From assembly GCA_009684515.1 (NCBI GenBank), contig WKKS01000005.1, positions 62,001 through 126,000 on the forward strand: a stretch of 64,000 bases of DNA. The letters are read 5' to 3'. Origin of the DNA: Geobacter sp. GTDB lineage: Bacteria; Desulfobacterota; Desulfuromonadia; Geobacterales; Pseudopelobacteraceae. This document shows, piece after piece, positions 59,378 through 64,000 of this stretch; position 1 is the stretch's first letter, and each line of letters opens with the position of its first letter. The notes under the pieces were generated by a model. That model was not told the DNA's origin. It worked only from the letters and a program-made list of their open reading frames with translations, and ran no database searches. The translations under genes were made by a program, and so were the position numbers.

Positions 59378-62300
59378 TTACCAAGGCGACTTAGTGTTCC
59401 AAAGCTGTTCGGCGCCAGAATTGTACGCTCCTCCAGCAGTTGCGCTTTCATGGCAGAGAGTCTGGCTTTGTGTTGCAGTAACCCTGCTTTCTATTCCTTT
59501 GCCAAAGAACCATTGACCTGCAGTGGATTTCGGCCTTGATCCTGTGCCGCCGCCGCCTTGCGGGAAGCGACCGGTACCGGCGCCGCTGGAACCGCTGCTC
59601 TGGGCCTGCGGAGCCGACATGCTGCCGCCGGAAGCCACCCGACCGCGGTGCTTGACATCCAGGCAGTTGGTTACCAACAGTTTCGGCAGTTGAGAGTTGT
59701 GTGGTGTATGGCACTTGGAGCAGGTATAGGCATGTGCCGCATTGCTCTTGTTGCCGCCTGTTCCGGTCGTTACCGCCCATCCTTTGACAGCGTTGTGGAT
59801 CCTGGTTACCGATTTCCAGCTGCCGGTGCTCCCGGCGGCGCTGGTTACGGCGGCCGTGTTGTTGATATCGGCTTTGGCGTGGCAACCGGTGCAGAGACCG
59901 GCAAACTGTGTATCAGTTGTGCTCTGCAGCGTGTTGGGCGTGCCCGGGAAGGTCCAGGCAGTTGATCCTGAAGCGGCACCCATCGTATTCTGATCAATCT
60001 TGTAACCCGGTGTGCTGCCGACGTTCAGTGCCGATTTTCTACTGCCTCCACCGCGTGCCTCATTGGTATTGGCCGGAGCACCATCCTGCTTGTATGGCGA
60101 TGTGACCCAGGTACCCTTCAGCATTGGAACGGCATACGGCTGGTTGGCGCCGAGCGATGGACTGACGCCGTGCGGATCGTGGCATGGAGTACAGAGCCCG
60201 TTAATGGCGGTTGTGCCGTTCTGCGGTGTAACATCAAAACTCCGTTTTGTTATTGGGGTCGTCATTGTGGTGTAATGACCGAAGTGACCGCCCTTGTTAG
60301 TGCCGTTGCTGGCCTTGTAGGTATAGGTCTGAGTCGCGGCAAAGGTGCCGTCGGCAAAGTTCGGTGTGTCATTGTAGCCGTAAATTGCCTGGCTAGAGCC
60401 GAAAGTGCCGTTGTAGCCCCACGGTACTGTTGAATTGGCAGTAGCATTGTTGTGGCAGTCGAAGCAGAGCGCAGCACCCGGATTGTAGGCGTTCTTGTTG
60501 GGCGCAGCGGCGTCACCGCCGGTCAGTGGCATGTAATCTGCGGTATAACCACCCTTGCCGTTGGTTGTGGATTTGAGAATTGCTCCTTTATAGCGCCCTG
60601 TGGCACTGGAGTAGCTGCTCATGATGCCTGTGGCGTCAGTGCCGTGTGAGTTGTGGCAGTCGAAGCAGACTACGTTAACTGTGCCGCTGGTGTTGATGTA
60701 GTTATCAGCGGTTGTGTTCCAGCCGCGCTTGTTCAGGCTGGCCTGGCCGTGGGCCGAGTAGGCCTTGGTGCTGTTGGTGGTGCCTTTTGCGGCTGAATTG
60801 TTAGTGGTGACCTTGCCCCAGTTTGTGGTGGTGCCTTGTGTATAGCGCTCGGCTATGCTCAAGCCATCCCAGGCGTAGCTCTTCGGATTCTTGCCGTCGC
60901 CGAAGGGGTTGATCGGTGTGGTCGTGCTGTTCTGCAGGTTATGGCAGCCAAGGCAGTGGTTGTTTAGCTTGGCGTATTGTGCCCTCTTGCCAGCGGCAGA
61001 ACCATTGGCCGAGTAGGTAATAAAGCCCGCTCCGGTGGTTCTGGAACCCGGACCCCAAATAACCAGATCTACCGGTTTGTTGGCGGTGCGGTCGTGGCGG
61101 GAGAGGTTGACGGTGCCGAGTGTGTCAGCCGCCTCCAGGTGACATGGGTAACAGTAGCTGTTGCTCATGGTTACGCCCTGGATATGGTGTGACTGACCGG
61201 CAAACTGTGGAATGACCGCGGCACGGGCGCCAACTTCACCGCTGTGACAGCCGATGCAGGTTGGTTTGTAGGTTCCGGTGTCGTAGTTGCCGGTTGATGG
61301 GACGCCCCAGGTTGGGCCGGTTGTGGCAGTTGTGACATGGCAGAGGATGTTGAAGCATGTTTTGCCGGCACTGTTGTAGGTCGCTGATGGGCCTACAACG
61401 CTGGTGTCGAAGATAACCTCAATGGTGCCGTTGACGTGTCTGCTTGAGGCGAAGCCCGAGCCCAAATGGCAAATGGTGCATTCAATGCCGTAGCCTCCGA
61501 GCGCGGAGCTCTTGGAATGCTTCTCGTGGCTGCCGTCAAAAGTCGAAGTCTGATTGATGTGGCAGCTGCCGCAGTTGAGAGGTGGTCCACCCCATACCGG
61601 CAGCGGGCTGGCAAAGTTGCCTCTGCCGTCGCTGTGGCAGTAGACGGCGCAAGTGCCGAAGCTTGCGCTCGGCGCAAGATTCAGGGTGGAACCTTTGACT
61701 CCGGCAGTTCCGTTGCCGGAGGCCGGTGTGTAGGCGGGATTTGTAACCAGCTGATTCAGTCGCTTTGCTGTGGAGTAGAATTCCCACTCGACTTTTCCAT
61801 CCACGTGATAATTGTTTTCCTTGATGCCGTGGCAGTTGGAACAGGCCAGTCCCAGCATGCCGTAGCCCTTGCCGACGTGGACGCCGTGTGAACCCCTGGT
61901 CTTGTAGGTATCACCGGTTACACCGTGACAGGAACCGCAAGCAGCCTGGGAAGATCCGCCCTCCCAGCTTGGTTTGGTGTTGGTTCCGCCACCCAATGCC
62001 GCCAGAGTGCTGGTTCCGCCGCCATGGCAGTACAGGCTCGAACAGGTGTTAACCGACGAGGCGCTGTTGGTGCGTCGTACGACAGTGCCGGCATTGGTTG
62101 ATTTGTAAGTGATCTTAGGCGTGTAGTTGTCCGCCATAAGTGTTGAATAGCCGTAGAAAGTGCCGCTGACAACCTTGCCGCCGTAGGCGTTGAAGCCTAT
62201 CTCTAGCTGATAGCTGGGCATTTCCGGTGTGTAGTTGTAGTGGCAGACACCGCAATCGCTTTTTATGCTCGGGTTGAGGAAGTGGGCCTGGTGAGCTCCC

Positions 62301-64000
62301 ACAAAGCCGGCGGTCAGGGCGCCAATGGCTGGATTTGTCAAACCCTTTTCATCGATTGGCGGACGACCGTGGCAAGTGTTGCAGCTGTCTACGGTTCCGT
62401 TGACATGCAAGGCAGGCTTCGTAAAACCATAGCCGGTGCTGTCCACATGTTTGTGGCAAAGAATGCATTGGTTGGCGATGTATGGTCTGTTATTGTTGTC
62501 ATCCCAATGCGTGTAACCCGACTCAGGTGCTGGTGGCGGGTAGGAATGGCACTTGACGCAGTCGTTGGTGCCGACGCCGGTCAGGAATGGCGCATTCCAG
62601 ACAGCTGGCGCGGGTGACCCCAGCGTTCCGCCGTCATATCCTTGGCCGATCGGGCCGATTGAACCGTATGCACCGGTCCCTTCGTTGGAGGCCATGCCGC
62701 TGCCGTGACACCAGAGGTTGTTGCACGACTTCGAGCCGTAGTTGTAGGTCGGCTGGTGGGCCGCACTGGTGAAAGTGCCCTGTAGGCCGCTGGCGGCCAG
62801 TGAGCCAAAGTTGACTTCAGCTGGCAGCGGTGTGTCCATGTGTCCCGGGCTGTACGGTCCGGTTGGGTTGTAGTGACAGCTGGCGCAGACGATGCTCGCC
62901 GAATATTTGTAGGGAGCCGACGAAGTTATATGCCGGAAGTGAGCGCCTACGTATGGATCAGTATTTGACTTGGTGCTGTTGGGGCCGGCCGTGCTGTAGA
63001 AGCCGCCGGAGGAGGTGGCTGCACCGTGACATTTTTCGCATAGTGGAATGGCCGTTTCAGCACCCCATTTAAGATCCGCTTTAGCTCTTCTCGAACCATG
63101 GCAGTTACTGTTGTAGCAGCTTCCGTATACGCCGGAACCGGTAATCTTTGAGGAGCTGTAGGAGTAGTGGGTGTTTTCTCCGAGACCTTCAAACTTGAAG
63201 TCAATCCTGTCATTGGCATGATTCAATGGGTTGGCGTCACCGCCGCTGCCGTGGCAGATCCGGCAGTCGAATCCGGTTACGCCGCTGCCTGCATGCTGCG
63301 GGTGTCCGCCGGTCATGTTGGGCTGGGCCTGGTGGCAGCTGTTGCAGGTCGTAGTGCCGCCCCAGGTCGGGTTTGAGAACACAGTTGGAGCTCCGACCCC
63401 GTTGTTGTTTGGCGTCACAACATTGCTGTGGCAGTACAGGTTTGCACAGGAACCGTAACTGCCAGGCGCGGTTGGTGCTTTGGCGCCGGTAGAGCCCTTG
63501 TTGGCGCCTCTGTAGAGGGCTGAGGTGGTAATGGTTGACAAATCCCATTCGACATTGCCGTTAATATGGGCGGAACTGGTGGAATAGTTGCGCATGCCGT
63601 GGCACGTGCCGCAGGCAATACCGTTGCCGAAGCCCGGCTCGGAACTGGCATGCTTGTGGTGACTGCCGGAGGTGGGTGGGTCGTCGTTGCTGGCGGCGTG
63701 GCATGATCCGCAGCCGACTTGCGTTATGCCGGTCCAGGCCGGTTCGCTGTTGTAGCCGCCATTGCCTTCCCAGCCGTGGCAGTAAACATTGCAGGTCATG
63801 ATCGTTGCGGGGGCCTGCTCGATGGTTGTGCCGGGCGCTCCCTGGTAGGTGTAGTCGTTTCCGGGAGGCAAGGAGCGCAGTTTGCCGGAGGAGATGTTGC
63901 CTATAAAGCCGGTAAAATTGGCCGGTTTGATGCTGAAACCCATGTTCAGCTTTTTGTCCGGTATGGCGCTGGAAGTATGGTTGGCGTTGCTGTGACAAGC
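59378..64000 (-). CDS. Giant multihaem c-type cytochrome, N-terminus outside window
   Basis: The frame is open to base 64000, so the gene starts beyond the window; 1540 residues are visible. I count 22 CXXCH, 2 CX3CH (CNVYCH, CAVYCH) and 5 CX4CH (CANLYCH, CYNSNCH, CNNLWCH, CSSLYCH, CFNILCH) motifs, plus a likely further one cut at the edge (ACH). CX4CH and CXXCH alternate in the first 1000 residues, a pattern described for Geobacter cytochromes. The last 400 residues are paralogous to the cytochrome at 1-1247. The C-terminus is Gly/Ser-rich (SSGSSGAGTGRFPQGGGGTGSRP). Likely exported to the outer surface for extracellular electron transfer. Haem number is a motif count only. Confidence 0.92.
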   Translation of the reverse strand, partial: ACHSNANHTSSAIPDKKLNMGFSIKPANFTGFIGNISSGKLRSLPPGNDYTYQGAPGTTIEQAPATIMTCNVYCHGWEGNGGYNSEPAWTGITQVGCGSCHAASNDDPPTSGSHHKHASSEPGFGNGIACGTCHGMRNYSTSSAHINGNVEWDLSTITTSALYRGANKGSTGAKAPTAPGSYGSCANLYCHSNVVTPNNNGVGAPTVFSNPTWGGTTTCNSCHQAQPNMTGGHPQHAGSGVTGFDCRICHGSGGDANPLNHANDRIDFKFEGLGENTHYSYSSSKITGSGVYGSCYNSNCHGSRRAKADLKWGAETAIPLCEKCHGAATSSGGFYSTAGPNSTKSNTDPYVGAHFRHITSSAPYKYSASIVCASCHYNPTGPYSPGHMDTPLPAEVNFGSLAASGLQGTFTSAAHQPTYNYGSKSCNNLWCHGSGMASNEGTGAYGSIGPIGQGYDGGTLGSPAPAVWNAPFLTGVGTNDCVKCHSYPPPAPESGYTHWDDNNNRPYIANQCILCHKHVDSTGYGFTKPALHVNGTVDSCNTCHGRPPIDEKGLTNPAIGALTAGFVGAHQAHFLNPSIKSDCGVCHYNYTPEMPSYQLEIGFNAYGGKVVSGTFYGYSTLMADNYTPKITYKSTNAGTVVRRTNSASSVNTCSSLYCHGGGTSTLAALGGGTNTKPSWEGGSSQAACGSCHGVTGDTYKTRGSHGVHVGKGYGMLGLACSNCHGIKENNYHVDGKVEWEFYSTAKRLNQLVTNPAYTPASGNGTAGVKGSTLNLAPSASFGTCAVYCHSDGRGNFASPLPVWGGPPLNCGSCHINQTSTFDGSHEKHSKSSALGGYGIECTICHLGSGFASSRHVNGTIEVIFDTSVVGPSATYNSAGKTCFNILCHVTTATTGPTWGVPSTGNYDTGTYKPTCIGCHSGEVGARAAVIPQFAGQSHHIQGVTMSNSYCYPCHLEAADTLGTVNLSRHDRTANKPVDLVIWGPGSRTTGAGFITYSANGSAAGKRAQYAKLNNHCLGCHNLQNSTTTPINPFGDGKNPKSYAWDGLSIAERYTQGTTTNWGKVTTNNSAAKGTTNSTKAYSAHGQASLNKRGWNTTADNYINTSGTVNVVCFDCHNSHGTDATGIMSSYSSATGRYKGAILKSTTNGKGGYTADYMPLTGGDAAAPNKNAYNPGAALCFDCHNNATANSTVPWGYNGTFGSSQAIYGYNDTPNFADGTFAATQTYTYKASNGTNKGGHFGHYTTMTTPITKRSFDVTPQNGTTAINGLCTPCHDPHGVSPSLGANQPYAVPMLKGTWVTSPYKQDGAPANTNEARGGGSRKSALNVGSTPGYKIDQNTMGAASGSTAWTFPGTPNTLQSTTDTQFAGLCTGCHAKADINNTAAVTSAAGSTGSWKSVTRIHNAVKGWAVTTGTGGNKSNAAHAYTCSKCHTPHNSQLPKLLVTNCLDVKHRGRVASGGSMSAPQAQSSGSSGAGTGRFPQGGGGTGSRPKSTAGQWFFGKGIESRVTATQSQTLCHESATAGGAYNSGAEQLWNTKSPW

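Noticed and set aside
59448..63998. Many open frames on both strands inside the giant cytochrome gene
   Set aside because: Low-stop, GC-rich repetitive coding sequence gives shadow frames; the CXXCH frame is the coherent one.
1..64000. CRISPR array, IS element, prophage, tRNA or rRNA
   Set aside because: No regular spaced repeats, transposase or integrase frames or RNA gene features were recognised.

Overview
The window looks like a chromosomal segment of a Geobacter-type bacterium (Desulfuromonadales/Geobacterales). The evidence is the density of multihaem c-type cytochromes (five genes, one with about 30 haem motifs including CX3CH and CX4CH variants), a eukaryote-like citrate synthase typical of Geobacteraceae, a desulfoferrodoxin, and an atypical type II secretion locus mixing Gsp and PilMNO-like parts. 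I saw no IS element, prophage, CRISPR array, tRNA or rRNA. The family and the gene calls are firm; the species cannot be named from the sequence.

Layout. 1-11.7 kb (+): the 3' end of a multihaem cytochrome, then a run of exported proteins: a 2026-residue beta-propeller/fibronectin-III protein, two carboxypeptidase-regulatory-like proteins, a methyltransferase with a signal peptide and a small substrate-binding-protein-like product. 11.7-18.2 kb: DUF294 nucleotidyltransferase-like protein (-), orphan CHASE4-like/HAMP/PAS histidine kinase, acyl-CoA synthetase, small lipoprotein and a methyltransferase (-). 18.2-21.6 kb: a regulatory region with three identical-half-site palindromes and a sigma-54-like promoter, then five genes (63-aa Cys-rich protein, 40-aa and 83-aa membrane proteins, 349-aa polytopic protein, OFA-type MFS transporter) ending in terminators. 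21.8-27.2 kb: a terminator-bounded unit with a parvulin PPIase, a polyprenol-phosphate-mannose-synthase-like GT2, a small membrane protein, an NHL-repeat lipoprotein and three cytochromes.

27.3-43.0 kb: a 15-gene, tightly overlapping operon: GspF, GspE, PilM/N/O/P-like proteins, a secretin with a C-terminal cohesin-like domain, two pseudopilins, FtsE, FtsX, EnvC-like activator, CtpA protease, a cohesin-like protein with a dockerin-like EF-hand, and a YibQ-type deacetylase. It links secretion and envelope remodelling. 43.0-52.4 kb: ParA-like ATPase with a Cys-rich tail (-), SPFH-GYF protein, M24 peptidase, citrate synthase, desulfoferrodoxin, LptF, LptG and a TIG-domain protein.

52.4-59.1 kb: carboxypeptidase-regulatory-like protein, TMTC-like membrane protein, GT2 and sugar epimerase (all -), a small secreted Cys protein (-), and a Tat-type lipoprotein (+) with arginase-like metal motifs and TPR-like repeats. 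59.4-64.0 kb (-): a giant cytochrome, cut by the window edge, whose C-terminus is paralogous to the cytochrome at the left edge but inverted. Taken together, the segment is mostly about making, exporting and anchoring extracellular electron-transfer proteins, with acetate-type central metabolism (citrate synthase, carboxylate-type transporter) alongside.
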